Shown: positions 15,307-24,490 of the stretch, piece by piece
How positions within the stretch are numbered: position 1 is the first letter of the stretch
How the letters are laid out: each line of letters begins with the position of its first letter
Source of the DNA: Microbacterium azadirachtae
Lineage (GTDB): Bacteria > Actinomycetota > Actinomycetes > Actinomycetales > Microbacteriaceae
Assembly: GCF_000956505.1 (NCBI RefSeq)
Contig: NZ_JYIX01000034.1
Span: forward strand, 62,001-126,000
Direction of reading: 5' to 3'
Length of the DNA: 64,000 bases
Program-made: the position numbers and the translations under genes
The notes under the pieces: generated by a model
Seen by the model: only the letters and a program-made list of their open reading frames with translations
Told to the model about the DNA's origin: nothing
The model's database searches: none

Positions 15307-17319
15307 ATGACCGACCACACCATTTCACCGAGCGATGCCGCGCCCGACTCGGCGCGGAGCGACTCCGACCTCGTGCTGCGCACCCGGTCGGGAGACGCAG
15401 GCGCCTACGCCGAGCTGTGGCGACGGCACTATGCATCGGGCATCACGGTGGCGCGGTCGATGACGAGCACGTTCGACGCGGACGATCTCGTCCAGGAGTC
15501 GTTCGCCCGGATCTACCAGGCCATCCAGAAGGGCGGCGGCCCGACCGGCTCCTTCCGTGCCTACCTGTTCACCAGCATCCGCAACGCCGCGGCCGGCTGG
15601 GGCCGCGCACGCCGCGAGGCCCCGATCGACGAGCTCGACACCGTCGCCGACCCCACCTCGACCGACCAGGCCGCTAACGACGCGCTCGACCGCAGCCTTT
15701 CCGCACAGGCCTTCCGCAGCCTCCCCTCGCGCTGGCAGGAGGTGCTCTGGTACTCCGAGATCGAGCAGATGAAGCCGGCCGAGATCGCGCCGCTGCTCGG
15801 CATGACCGCCGGCGCCACGGCTCAGCTGGCCTTCCGCGCGCGCGAGGGCCTGCGCGAGGCCTGGATCCAGGCGCACCTGAGCACCGCCGAGGCCGGATCC
15901 GTCTGCGAGTGGACCATCGAGCGCCTCGGCGCGTACTCGCGCGGCAACCTCGGAGTGCGCGACCGCGCCAAGCTCGAGAACCACCTCGGCGAGTGCGCGC
16001 GCTGCCTGATCGTCGCGGCCGAGGCCAAGGAGGTCTCGCACCGCCTCGCCTTCGTGCTGCTGCCCCTGGTGCTCGGCATCGGCGGGTCCGGCGCCTACCT
16101 CGCGATGCTGCAGAGCGGGTCCGCCCCCATCGTCGCCCTCGCCGCGATGCCCTCGAGCGTCGTCCAGGGCGCCGTCGTGGCCGGTTCGGCCGGCGTCGGG
16201 GCGGCCGGTCACGGTGCGGCGAGCGCGGCCGGCGCAGCGGCGCACGGCACCGCAGGCGCGGCGGGCTCCGCCGGTTCCGGAGGCTCCGCAGGAGGAGTCG
16301 TCGCCGGCTTCGGCGCCCTCGTCGGCGCAGGCTCGGCGGCGCTCGTGATCGCGGGCGCGATCGTCGCAGCGGCCGTCGTGCCGGGGTTCACGGCGAACCC
16401 CGCGTCCACTTCGGCCCCCTCCGCCTCGGATCAGGGCGAGTCCGGCATCGTCGCGCAGATGTCCCCGCCGGTCAATCTTCCCGTCGTGCCGCCCGTGCCC
16501 GCCCCTGCCCTCGACCCCGCTCCGCTGCCCGAGAAGCCGAAGCCGATCGTGAGCGTCCCGGTCGAGGTCCCGAAGAACGTGCCGGCGAGCGATCCCGCTC
16601 CCGTCGCACCGGTGGAGCCGACCACCCCCGTGGAGCCGGGCAAGCCCGGCGACGGCACGGGCCCCGGGACGGGCCCCGGTCCCACGGATCCCGAACCGTC
16701 GCTCCCGCCGGCCACGGCACCGGTCCTCGGAACGGCCACGCTCTCGTGCAGGATCCTCCATTCGGTGCTTCACGACAACGTGGAGGTGTCGATCGAGGTC
16801 ACCGGTGTTCCGGGCGCGACCCTGCGTCCTTCTGCCGACGTGGCTTCGACGGGCGTCACCACCCTCGACGCGAACGGCAAGGGTCTCGTCACCTTCTTCC
16901 CGACCTACGGACAGGTGAACGGCGGGACGAAGGTCACGCTCACGTATTTCCTCGGAGACAAGACGGGCGGATCCGCCGTATTCGATCTCGGCAGGTTCGC
17001 GCCCGTGAGCTGGCCTCAGTGCTGGCTCAACCCACCGGAGCCGATCCCCGGAGAGCCCGTCACCGACCCGACGCCGACCCCGCCGCCGGCTCCGGCGATC
17101 ACTCCGCCGCCTGCCGAGACCCCGGGGACCGGCGCTGCGGCGACCGAGCCCGCGCCCACCGAGCCCGCCCCGGCCCCGGCAGAGCCCACCGACCCCGCTC
17201 CCGCGCAGACCGAGCCCTCCACCTCCGCCCCTGAGCCCGCTGCTCCGGCGAGCGACACCGCGGCCACGGACGCCCCCGCCCCGACGGAGCCCGCCGTCGC
17301 CCCCGCTCCTGGCGCGTAG
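15307..17319 (+). CDS. ECF sigma factor fused to anti-sigma and membrane domains
   Basis: 670 aa. Residues 20-100 form sigma region 2 (FDADDLVQESFARIYQAI). Residues about 128-190 form region 4 (RWQEVLWYSEIEQMKPAEIA). A zf-HC2-type zinc motif follows (H226, C230, C233 in NHLGECARC), then a membrane helix (247-268), a Gly/Ala-rich stretch (270-335), another hydrophobic helix (335-360) and about 310 residues of Pro-rich sequence with a possible Ig-like beta domain (about 478-575) and a Pro/Ala/Glu/Thr tail. Sigma and anti-sigma functions thus seem joined in one membrane-bound chain, like the ECF groups with C-terminal zinc-finger and TM extensions. Whether the tail is outside depends on whether the Gly/Ala region also crosses the membrane. 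The target regulon is unknown. Confidence 0.9.
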   Translation: MTDHTISPSDAAPDSARSDSDLVLRTRSGDAGAYAELWRRHYASGITVARSMTSTFDADDLVQESFARIYQAIQKGGGPTGSFRAYLFTSIRNAAAGWGRARREAPIDELDTVADPTSTDQAANDALDRSLSAQAFRSLPSRWQEVLWYSEIEQMKPAEIAPLLGMTAGATAQLAFRAREGLREAWIQAHLSTAEAGSVCEWTIERLGAYSRGNLGVRDRAKLENHLGECARCLIVAAEAKEVSHRLAFVLLPLVLGIGGSGAYLAMLQSGSAPIVALAAMPSSVVQGAVVAGSAGVGAAGHGAASAAGAAAHGTAGAAGSAGSGGSAGGVVAGFGALVGAGSAALVIAGAIVAAAVVPGFTANPASTSAPSASDQGESGIVAQMSPPVNLPVVPPVPAPALDPAPLPEKPKPIVSVPVEVPKNVPASDPAPVAPVEPTTPVEPGKPGDGTGPGTGPGPTDPEPSLPPATAPVLGTATLSCRILHSVLHDNVEVSIEVTGVPGATLRPSADVASTGVTTLDANGKGLVTFFPTYGQVNGGTKVTLTYFLGDKTGGSAVFDLGRFAPVSWPQCWLNPPEPIPGEPVTDPTPTPPPAPAITPPPAETPGTGAAATEPAPTEPAPAPAEPTDPAPAQTEPSTSAPEPAAPASDTAATDAPAPTEPAVAPAPGA

Positions 17320-17329
17320 AATTGTCGGC

Positions 17330-17731
17330 ATGTCCGCCGACACCCCCGCCCAGAATCCCGGAGCGACCACGTCGCTCCCCCTGCAACAGGGTGTGCTCCC
17401 TCGCGCGACCGCGCTCGACGTCGTCCGCGTGATCGTCCTGGTCGCCGCGCTCGCCTCGCTCGTGCTGTGGGGCCTCGCCGCATGGACGCTCCCGTGGAAC
17501 CTCGTCGCCGCGATCGGCGCACCGGTGGTCACGCTGCTGCTGTGGGCCCTGTTCCTCTCGCCGCGGCCCGTGCTGGTCGTGCACCCGTTCGTGCGCGCCG
17601 CGGTCGAACTGCTCCTCTACGCGGCCGTGACCGTCGCCTGGTGGACCATGGGCCAGGCCTGGATCGGACTCGGGTTCGCCGTCGTGGCGATCGCGACCGG
17701 ACTCATGGCCGGCCGCCGCTCCCTGTCCTGA
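17330..17731 (+). CDS. YrdB family (DUF2568) membrane protein
   Basis: 133 aa with four hydrophobic helices after a short polar N-terminus (ALDVVRVIVLVAALASLVLWG opens the first). The pattern of W and P in the loops and the LFLSPRPVLVVHP segment match the YrdB/DUF2568 proteins. The function is unknown. Its -10 box TAGAAT (17317-17322) begins with the TAG stop codon of the sigma-factor gene and ends 7 bases before the ATG, so it is likely transcribed independently and leaderless. Confidence 0.75.
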   Translation: MSADTPAQNPGATTSLPLQQGVLPRATALDVVRVIVLVAALASLVLWGLAAWTLPWNLVAAIGAPVVTLLLWALFLSPRPVLVVHPFVRAAVELLLYAAVTVAWWTMGQAWIGLGFAVVAIATGLMAGRRSLS

Positions 17732-17738
17732 GGCCGCG

Positions 17739-19157
17739 ATGAACGCCGCCGTGCTGGATCGGCTCCGCACCGCGCTGGGCGACCGCGTCGACACCACCGA
17801 CGCCGCGCTCGAGGCCGCACGCGCCGACCGGTCGGGTCACGCGTCCCCGACCGCGCCCCTCGCCGTCGTGCACGCGGAGTCGACCTCCGACGTGCAGGCG
17901 ACCCTGCGCATCGCGCAGGAGACCGGCACGCCCGTCGTCGTACGCGGCGCCGGCACCGGACTCGCCGGTGCCGCGATCGCGGGCACCGGCGAGATCGTGC
18001 TGTCCACCCTGCGGATGCGGCGGGTGCTCGAGATCCGCCCCGACGACCTCCTCGCCGTCGTGGAGCCCGGGATCCTGAACGCCGAGCTCGATGCGGTCCT
18101 CGCCGAACACGGACTCTGGTGGCCACCGGATCCCGCCAGTCGCGACATCTCGACGATCGGCGGCAACATCGCCACGGGCGCGGGCGGGCTGCTGTGCGCG
18201 AAGTACGGCGCGGTCCGCGACGCCGTGCTGGCGGTCGATCTCGTGCTCGCCGACGGCCGCCTGCTGCATCTGGGGCACCGCAGCGTGAAGGGCGTGACCG
18301 GCCTCGATCTCACGTCGCTCGTGATCGGATCCGAGGGCCGGCTCGGCGTGATCGTCGGCGCCACGCTGAAGCTGCGCCGGGTCGTGCCGGGTGCACCGTG
18401 CACGATCGTCGCGACCTTCCCCGCCGTGCGCGACGCGGCGCGCGGATCCGCAGCCGTCACCGCCTCGGGAGCGGAGCCCGCGATCATGGAGCTCATGGAC
18501 GCGCGCTGCCTCGCCGCCGTGCACGCGCTGCTCGAGCTGGACCCGCCGGCCGATGGCGTGGCCCAGCTGACGATCCAGACCGACGGCCGCTCGGCCGCGG
18601 TCGAGGCCGAACAGATCGCGGCCGTGCTGCGCGCGGCGGGCGGCACGGTGACCGTGACCGACGACCCCGTCCGCGGCGAAGAGCTCCTGCGGATCCGCCG
18701 GTCGATGCACACCGCCATGGCCGCGCTGGGCACCACTCTCATCGAGGACGTCTCGGTGCCGCGCAGCGCGCTGCCGGCGATGTTCGACGAGATCGCGCGC
18801 ATCGAGCGGGAGTACGGGATCGAGATCCCCACGGTCGCGCACGCCGGCGACGGCAACCTGCACCCGAACTTCATCGTGCAGACCCCCGAGATCCCCGCGC
18901 GCATCTGGCAGGCGGCCGACGATCTGTTCCGCGCCGCGATGCGGCTGGGCGGCACTCTCACCGGCGAGCACGGCATCGGGACGCTGAAGAGACGCTGGCT
19001 CGCCGAGGAGCTCGGCGAGGACCAGTGGCAGTTGCAGCGCGATATCGTGCGGGCGTTCGATCCGGCCGGAGTCCTCGCACCGGGAAGGGTCTTCGCGCAC
19101 CGCACCACCGAGCCCGACGCCGCAGCGCCGAACAACGCAGAGGAACCCCATGCCTGA
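17739..19157 (+). CDS. FAD-binding oxidase, GlcD-like
   Basis: 472 aa. An N-terminal FAD_binding_4 domain carries VVVRGAGTGLAGAAIAGTG, IGGNIATGAGGLLCAKYG and HRSVKGVTGLDLTSLVIGSE. The C-terminal FAD-oxidase domain ends in the characteristic GEHGIGTLKRRWL. This is the flavoprotein fold of glycolate and D-lactate oxidases. It presumably oxidises a 2-hydroxy acid, substrate unproven, and no GlcE or GlcF partner is encoded here. It overlaps the NUDIX gene by 8 bp and follows the YrdB gene by 7 bp, so the three may form one operon. Confidence 0.88.
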   Translation: MNAAVLDRLRTALGDRVDTTDAALEAARADRSGHASPTAPLAVVHAESTSDVQATLRIAQETGTPVVVRGAGTGLAGAAIAGTGEIVLSTLRMRRVLEIRPDDLLAVVEPGILNAELDAVLAEHGLWWPPDPASRDISTIGGNIATGAGGLLCAKYGAVRDAVLAVDLVLADGRLLHLGHRSVKGVTGLDLTSLVIGSEGRLGVIVGATLKLRRVVPGAPCTIVATFPAVRDAARGSAAVTASGAEPAIMELMDARCLAAVHALLELDPPADGVAQLTIQTDGRSAAVEAEQIAAVLRAAGGTVTVTDDPVRGEELLRIRRSMHTAMAALGTTLIEDVSVPRSALPAMFDEIARIEREYGIEIPTVAHAGDGNLHPNFIVQTPEIPARIWQAADDLFRAAMRLGGTLTGEHGIGTLKRRWLAEELGEDQWQLQRDIVRAFDPAGVLAPGRVFAHRTTEPDAAAPNNAEEPHA

Positions 19158-19563
19158 CATCCACGTCTCCGCCGCCATCATCACCGACGCCGCGGGACGC
19201 GTGCTGGTGGTGCGCAAACAGGGCACGGAGCGGTTCATGCAGCCCGGCGGCAAGCCCGAAGCGGGCGAGACGGCCGCACAGACCCTCACGCGCGAGCTGC
19301 ACGAGGAGCTCGGCCTGCGGATCGACGAGGACGCCCTGCGCCCGCTCGGCGTCTTCGTCTCCGCGGCGGCGAACGAGCCGGGTCACCGCGTCGTCGCGAC
19401 CGCGTTCGCGACGACCGCCGAGCCAGAGGACGTGCAGGTGCAGGCCGAGCTGGCCGAACTGCGCTGGATCACCCCCGCCGACGCGGAGTCGCTGCCGCTC
19501 GCGCCGCTCAGCGAGGAGCACCTGCTCCCGATCGCGTGGCCGGGGCTCCTCTCCGGCCACTGA
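19150..19563 (+). CDS. NUDIX hydrolase
   Basis: 137 aa. A complete Nudix box (G34-x5-E40-x7-R48-E49-L-x-E52-E53-x-G55) sits in a single-domain protein close to the MutT-like size. It would hydrolyse a nucleoside diphosphate linked to another group; the actual substrate is unknown. The start lies within the end of the GlcD-like gene (8-bp overlap). Its stop codon coincides with the first base pairs of a repeat array. Confidence 0.9.
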   Translation: MPDIHVSAAIITDAAGRVLVVRKQGTERFMQPGGKPEAGETAAQTLTRELHEELGLRIDEDALRPLGVFVSAAANEPGHRVVATAFATTAEPEDVQVQAELAELRWITPADAESLPLAPLSEEHLLPIAWPGLLSGH

Positions 19564-19711
19564 GCGCCCTTCGTCTCGCTGCGCTCGCTCAGGGACCGAT
19601 CCATGATCCGGTCGCTGAGCGCCCTTCGTCTCGCTGCGCTCGCTCAGGGACCGATCCATGATCCGGTCCCTGAGCGAGCCGAAGGCGAGACGAAGGCGAG
19701 ACGAAGGGCGG
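19560..19711. repeat. two 55-bp tandem repeats plus inverted copy
   Basis: A 55-bp unit beginning CTGAGCGCCCTTCGTCTCGC occurs at 19560-19614 and again at 19615-19669, nearly identical. It is followed at about 19666-19710 by an inverted partner (CCCTGAGCGAGCCGAAGG, then two GGCGAGACGAA units). The whole block fills the space between the convergent ends of the NUDIX gene and nagB, can fold into a long hairpin and may act as terminator. The CGAGACGAAGGG core looks like a dispersed actinobacterial intergenic repeat. Confidence 0.85.
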
Positions 19712-20491
19712 TCAGATCCCCTGCCAGGCCGGCTTGTTGGCGAAGGTGTAGCGGTAGTAGTCCGCGAGCCTGAGCTTCGACGCGGCCGCCTCGTCCACGA
19801 CCACCGTGGCGTGCGGGTGCAGCTGGATCGCCGAAGCCGGCATGAAGGCCGAGAGCGGGCCCTCGACGGCGTCCGCGATGGCCTGCGCCTTCCCCTCGCC
19901 ATAGGCGAGCAGGACGAGGTGGCGGGCCTCCAGGATCGTGCCGAGGCCCTGGGTGATGCAGTGCCGCGGCACCTGGTCGAGCGCGTCGAAGAAGCGCGCG
20001 TTGTCCTTGCGCGTCTGCTCCGTGAGCGTCTTCACCCTGGTGCGCGAGGCGAACGAGCTCCCCGGCTCGTTGAAGCCGATGTGGCCGTCGGTGCCGATGC
20101 CGAGCAGCTGCACGTCCACCCCGCCCGCCGCGCGGATCTTCGCGTCGTACTCCGCACCCGCGTGCTCGATGCCGTCCTCGGATCCGTCCGGAACGTGCAC
20201 GAGGGCCGGCGTGAGCCCCAGGGGCTCGACGACCTCGCGGGTGATCACGGAGCGGTAGCTCTCCGGGTGGGAGGGATCGATGCCGACGTACTCGTCCAGG
20301 GCGAAACCGCGCACGTGCGAGACGTCGACGCCGTCGAGCCGGGCGCGCAGGGCGGAGTAGACCGGCAGCGGAGTGGATCCGGTCGCGAGCCCGAGCACAG
20401 CGTCCGAGCGTCGGCTGATGAGCCGGGCGATCTCTGCGGCGACCAGTTCGCCGGCGGCGGTGGAGTTCTCGACGATGACGACTTCGGCCAT
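19712..20491 (-). CDS. nagB: glucosamine-6-phosphate deaminase
   Basis: 259 aa. It converts glucosamine-6-P to fructose-6-P and ammonia. Signatures are VLGLATGSTPLPVY, FALDEYVGIDPSHPESYRS, LLGIGTDGHIGFNEPGSSF and the TQGLGTIL segment. The start at 20491 (MAEVVIVENS) follows GAGGGAA. The frame continues upstream to 20752, but this overlaps the kinase gene in another frame and is not coding. It is the last gene of the ROK regulator-ROK kinase-nagB unit. Confidence 0.96.
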   Translation of the reverse strand: MAEVVIVENSTAAGELVAAEIARLISRRSDAVLGLATGSTPLPVYSALRARLDGVDVSHVRGFALDEYVGIDPSHPESYRSVITREVVEPLGLTPALVHVPDGSEDGIEHAGAEYDAKIRAAGGVDVQLLGIGTDGHIGFNEPGSSFASRTRVKTLTEQTRKDNARFFDALDQVPRHCITQGLGTILEARHLVLLAYGEGKAQAIADAVEGPLSAFMPASAIQLHPHATVVVDEAAASKLRLADYYRYTFANKPAWQGI

Positions 20492-20555
20492 GGATGTTCC
20501 CTCGTGTGTGTCTGTGACGTGGATTCGAAGATGCGGGTTCGGCGCGGCGCGGCGA

Positions 20556-21482
20556 TCAGACGAGCTCGGCGGGCAGCCGCGCGGCTCCCACCAGGGCGGC
20601 GCCGAGCGCTGCCGCCGGGGATCCTGCCGGCAGCAGTTCGATCCTCTCATCCAGATGCAACGAGCCGATGAACGGCGACTCCGCGCCCTCCTGGCGCAGC
20701 CGGCGAACGATGTCGTCGAGCAGGCGGTCGCCGAGGGCCGTGACCCCGCCACCGATCACGACCGTCTCGACGTCGGCGCTCAGCACCAGGCTGCGCACGG
20801 CGGATGCCGCCCCGAAGGCCACGCCCTCGCGCAGCTCGAGGGCGAACGCGTCGCCGCGCTCCGCGAGATCGAAGACGTCGCGGAGGGGCAGTTCGCCGCC
20901 GCGCCCCCAGGCTTTGCTGACGGCGCCTCCCCCGCAGAAGGTCTCGATGCAGCCGCGCTGACCGCAGCCGCACACCCGTCCGCGCGGGTCGACCGAGAGA
21001 TGTCCGACCTCGCCGGCCGTGCCGTGGGCGCCGCGCCACAGCACGCCGTCGATCACGATCCCCGCCGCGACCCCTGTGCCCAGGTTCAGGTAGGCCATCG
21101 AATGCGCATCCCCGCGCAGGGATCCGGCGCCGAGGGCCGCGGCCTTCACGTCGTTCTCGACGGAGACGGGCACGGGCAGCCGGACGCGCACGGCGTCGGC
21201 GAGGTCGAGCTGGGTCACCCCGAGGTTCACCGCGTGCAGCACGCGCCCTGCGTCGGCGTCGATCAGGCCGGGGATGCCGATGCCGACGGACGCCACTTCC
21301 GCGACGGGGAATCCGCCCTCGCCGGCCAGCGCCTCGATCGCGTCGTGCACGGCGGACACGACCGCGTGATCGCCCCACCCCGTGGGGATGCGCGTGCGCG
21401 CGAGGATCGCCCCGTCCGCCGCGAGGGCGAGCGCGTCGATCTTGGTGCCGCCGACGTCCAGGCCGACGCGGATCCGGCTCAC
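20556..21482 (-). CDS. nagK: ROK family sugar kinase, probable GlcNAc kinase
   Basis: 308 aa. The phosphate-binding motif VGLDVGGTKIDA lies at the N-terminus; then come VGIGIPGLID, NLGTGVAAGIV and the zinc site GHLSVD...CGCGQRGCIET of ROK kinases. GlcNAc kinase is inferred from its place between a NagC-like regulator and nagB and from nagA and the GH20 gene nearby; glucokinase activity cannot be excluded. The GTG start at 21482 overlaps the stop of the regulator (GTGA). Confidence 0.82.
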   Translation of the reverse strand: MSRIRVGLDVGGTKIDALALAADGAILARTRIPTGWGDHAVVSAVHDAIEALAGEGGFPVAEVASVGIGIPGLIDADAGRVLHAVNLGVTQLDLADAVRVRLPVPVSVENDVKAAALGAGSLRGDAHSMAYLNLGTGVAAGIVIDGVLWRGAHGTAGEVGHLSVDPRGRVCGCGQRGCIETFCGGGAVSKAWGRGGELPLRDVFDLAERGDAFALELREGVAFGAASAVRSLVLSADVETVVIGGGVTALGDRLLDDIVRRLRQEGAESPFIGSLHLDERIELLPAGSPAAALGAALVGAARLPAELV

Positions 21483-22630
21483 GAAACGCCCAGCTGGCCG
21501 GACAGGACCATGACCGCGGCCCCGCGCAGCACGATGTCGTCCTGGGCGGTCAGCCGGATGGCGACGTCGTCGAACACGCCCTCCAGGGTGCGCTCGGTGA
21601 GCGTGCGGGTCGCCGCGTCGATGAGCGTTCCCGCGAGCAGGTCGGCGGGACCGGACAGCACGATCTCGGAGAGGTCGAGCGCGGCGACGATCGGTGCGAT
21701 CGCGACGCCGAGCCGGGTTCCGGCCTCGCGCAGGACCTGCTCCTCGGACATCGGGTCCTCGGCGATGCGCGCGCGCAGCCGGGATGCGCTCAGCCACGCC
21801 TCGAGGCACCCGTCCTTGCCGCACGCGCAGCGCGGCCCGCCGTCGGTGCCGACGACGACATGGCCGATCTCGCCGGCCGCGAAGCGGCTGCCCACGAGCG
21901 GCTGGCTGTCGGAGATGAGCCCCGCGCCCACGCCGCGGCCGATCTTGATCAGCAGCATGTCGGGGCGCGCCTGGCCGAACGTGTACTCCGCGAGCACCGC
22001 GGCGTTCGCGTCGTTGCGCACCAGCACGGGGAGGTCGAGGGCCGCGCTGAGCAGTCGCTCCAGGGGGAAGTCGACCCAGTCCAGGTTGGGCGAGTTCAGC
22101 ACCATCCCATCGGGGCGGACGATGCCGGGGGCGCCGACGCCGATGCCGAGCACCGGCGCGGTGGACAGCCCCACGAGCTCCTCCGCGAGAGAGCGCACCG
22201 CCTCATAGGCGGCCGTGCCGCCGTTCGGACGCGGCACCTCGCGCCGCTCGAGCACCACGCCGTCCAGGCTGATGAGCGCGCCCTCGAACACGCCGGGGCC
22301 GGACAGGTCGAGACCCACGATGCGATGGCCGTCGCGATCGATGTCGATGAGGATGGGCGGCTTGCCCGGACCGGTCGTCTCGCGGATGCCCTTCTCGACG
22401 ACGATGCCGTCATGGATGAACTCGCCGACGAGGTCCGAGATCGTCACGCGAGTGAGACCGGTCTCCCGGGAGAGGTCGGCCCGGCTCATCGCACCCGCGT
22501 GGTACAGCGTCTGCAGCACCAGCGCGCGGTTGTGCCCGCGCGCATGCTCCGGAAGCACCTTGGTGCTCGTGCGCAGCTTGCGCGCCGACCCGAAGCGGTG
22601 CGGGCTGGAGTCGCCGCTCTCCGCATTCAT
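21479..22630 (-). CDS. ROK family repressor (NagC-like)
   Basis: 383 aa. An N-terminal winged helix-turn-helix (about residues 25-85, with SRADLSRETGLTRVTISDLV) precedes a ROK domain with IVGLDLSGPGVFEGALI, the GVGAPGIV loop and the zinc site CACGKDGCLEAW. It likely represses its own operon (with the ROK kinase gene and nagB) and responds to GlcNAc or a phosphorylated derivative. The ATG at 22630 is preferred to an upstream start at 22696, because the palindromic operator at 22660-22682 lies between them. Confidence 0.88.
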   Translation of the reverse strand: MNAESGDSSPHRFGSARKLRTSTKVLPEHARGHNRALVLQTLYHAGAMSRADLSRETGLTRVTISDLVGEFIHDGIVVEKGIRETTGPGKPPILIDIDRDGHRIVGLDLSGPGVFEGALISLDGVVLERREVPRPNGGTAAYEAVRSLAEELVGLSTAPVLGIGVGAPGIVRPDGMVLNSPNLDWVDFPLERLLSAALDLPVLVRNDANAAVLAEYTFGQARPDMLLIKIGRGVGAGLISDSQPLVGSRFAAGEIGHVVVGTDGGPRCACGKDGCLEAWLSASRLRARIAEDPMSEEQVLREAGTRLGVAIAPIVAALDLSEIVLSGPADLLAGTLIDAATRTLTERTLEGVFDDVAIRLTAQDDIVLRGAAVMVLSGQLGVS

Positions 22631-22659
22631 CGGCTGACGCTGCTCATCCGTGGGACCAT

Positions 22660-22682
22660 GTTTGTTAGTACACCTTACGAAC
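22660..22682. promoter_or_regulatory. 23-bp palindromic ROK operator
   Basis: The site has the form GTTYGTWAG-N5-CTWACRAAC. The half-sites GTTTGTTAG (22660-22668) and CTTACGAAC (22674-22682) are symmetric at 7 of 9 positions. It lies 30 bp before the regulator start, where autoregulation by a ROK repressor would be expected. It may also affect the divergent L,D-transpeptidase gene 230 bp away. Confidence 0.6.
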
Positions 22683-22913
22683 GGAGTGAAAATCAAGCCC
22701 GGTCACGCGCGGCGCGATGCGGGGTTATCCGAACGTTACCGGATCCGGGCCGACGCTCCGCATGTTTCCCGCGCGCGGCGCCCGACAGCAGACTCCCCCG
22801 ACCGCCGATCCGGGCCGCACCCGCCCGTCCATGTGCTTCCGTTGCCGTTTTGTGATATGGCATCCCGTATCCTTGAAAGACTGACAACGCTCAAGGGCAA
22901 GGGGGGTGTGCAC

Positions 22914-24392
22914 GTGACGGATCTGGTAACAGCGGCGGGGGCTCCGACAGAGGAGAACTCGATCGTCGACGGCACGGACGCGACCACGGAGGCCGCGACC
23001 GGAGACGGCGCCGGCGACCGCCACGCGGAGTGGGCGCCCTCCGAGGACGCTCCGCGCAAGAAGCGCCACATCGGACGATGGGTCGGTATCGGCCTCGGCG
23101 TGCTCGCGCTGGGCCTCGGCGCCGCGTCGACGATCCTCATCGCCCCCGGCACCGCGATCGCCGGTGTGCAGGTCGGCGGTATGACCCCCGGCGCCGCTGC
23201 GGAGGCCGTCAGCAACCACCTCGGCGCCATGCAGGTCACGCTGACCGGCGACGGTGGCGACAAGCACGTCACCGGATCCGACCTGGGCGTGCATATCGAC
23301 GCGACGAAGCTCGCCGACAAGGCCTTCGCCGACCATCCGATGTGGAACATCACCAGCTGGATGTCGGCGCCGATCGCCGGCACCATCACCCTCGACGACC
23401 GCGCCGCCGAGCACGCGCTGCGCGCGCAGGTCCCCACGGTCTACCAGGACGCCACCGACGCCACGGTCGCGTTCCACGGCACCGGCTACGCGGCGACGCC
23501 CGCGAAGGACGGATCCGGCATCGACCTCAAGGCCCTCACCGCGGCGATCACCGCGGCGGCCGAGAAGGGGCAGAGCTCCCTCGCCTTCGAGGCGAAGGCC
23601 GCACCGGTCGCACCGGCCATCAGCGACAAGACCGCTGCCGCCACGGTCGCTCAGCTCAACACCATGCTCTCCGCGATCGGCTTCTACGTCGGCACCGAGC
23701 GCACGGTCCCCGTTGATGCGGCGACCGCCGCCGGCTGGATCACCCTCAAGCCGGACAACGGCAAGCTCACGATCACCGCGGATCAGGCGGCGATCCAGAA
23801 GACCGTCGACACGCTCGCGGCGAAGGTCGACCGCGCGCCGGTCAACGCCACGACGGTCGTGAACTCGTCGGGCGAGGCGCTCGACGACATCACGCCCGGC
23901 GTCGCAGGCCGACAGCTCGGCGACGTGTCGGGCACTGCTGCGGCGTTCGCCTCGCAGATCTCGAAGGGCAACGGCAGCTTCGCCCTGCCCGTGAAGGACA
24001 CCCCGTTCAGCTCGACCTCGCTGCTGCGCAAGGTCGACGTGAACCTCAGCACCGAGACGCTGACGGTCACCGAGAACGGCAACGTGGTCGACTCCTGGCT
24101 GATCTCCTCGGGTCGCGGCGACTTCGCGACCCACACCGGATCCTTCACGGTGAATTGGAAGCTCGACAGCCAGAACATGGGAAACACCGACCTGACCAAG
24201 GCGCCGTTCTACTACCAGCCGAACGTGAAGTGGGTCATGTACTTCAACGGCGACGAGGCCCTGCACGGCGTGTACTGGCACGACAACTGGGGCACCCCGA
24301 TGAGCCACGGCTGCGTCGGAATGCCGGAGTGGCGCGCCGAGTGGCTGTTCGACTGGAGCCCGCAGGGCACCGAGGTCAACGTCCACTACTGA
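22914..24392 (+). CDS. L,D-transpeptidase with PG-binding repeats
   Basis: 492 aa from the GTG at 22914. A charged cytoplasmic N-terminus is followed by one membrane helix ([20 protein letters not shown], about residues 57-80), then VanW-like PG_binding_4 domains ([18 protein letters not shown]) and a C-terminal YkuD domain. The catalytic motif SHGCVGM has C467, preceded by [10 protein letters not shown]. It forms 3-3 cross-links in peptidoglycan outside the membrane. The GTG is preferred over an in-frame ATG at 22858 because GGGGGG lies 7 bases before it; the GTG at 22908 is also possible. Confidence 0.9.
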   Translation: MTDLVTAAGAPTEENSIVDGTDATTEAATGDGAGDRHAEWAPSEDAPRKKRHIGRWVGIGLGVLALGLGAASTILIAPGTAIAGVQVGGMTPGAAAEAVSNHLGAMQVTLTGDGGDKHVTGSDLGVHIDATKLADKAFADHPMWNITSWMSAPIAGTITLDDRAAEHALRAQVPTVYQDATDATVAFHGTGYAATPAKDGSGIDLKALTAAITAAAEKGQSSLAFEAKAAPVAPAISDKTAAATVAQLNTMLSAIGFYVGTERTVPVDAATAAGWITLKPDNGKLTITADQAAIQKTVDTLAAKVDRAPVNATTVVNSSGEALDDITPGVAGRQLGDVSGTAAAFASQISKGNGSFALPVKDTPFSSTSLLRKVDVNLSTETLTVTENGNVVDSWLISSGRGDFATHTGSFTVNWKLDSQNMGNTDLTKAPFYYQPNVKWVMYFNGDEALHGVYWHDNWGTPMSHGCVGMPEWRAEWLFDWSPQGTEVNVHY

Positions 24393-24412
24393 TCCGGATC
24401 CCGATCCCGCCT

Positions 24413-24451
24413 GCGAAGGGGCCCGTCGCATCGCGCGGCGGGCCCCTTCGC
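24413..24451 (+). terminator. 17-bp hairpin after L,D-transpeptidase gene
   Basis: Arms 24413-24429 (GCGAAGGGGCCCGTCGC) and 24435-24451 are complementary with one G-U pair and a 5-nt loop, 20 nt after the stop codon. Confidence 0.85.
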
Positions 24452-24490
24452 GTTCCCCGGTGTGCGGTCTGCGCGCTCGCCGGGGGAAAC

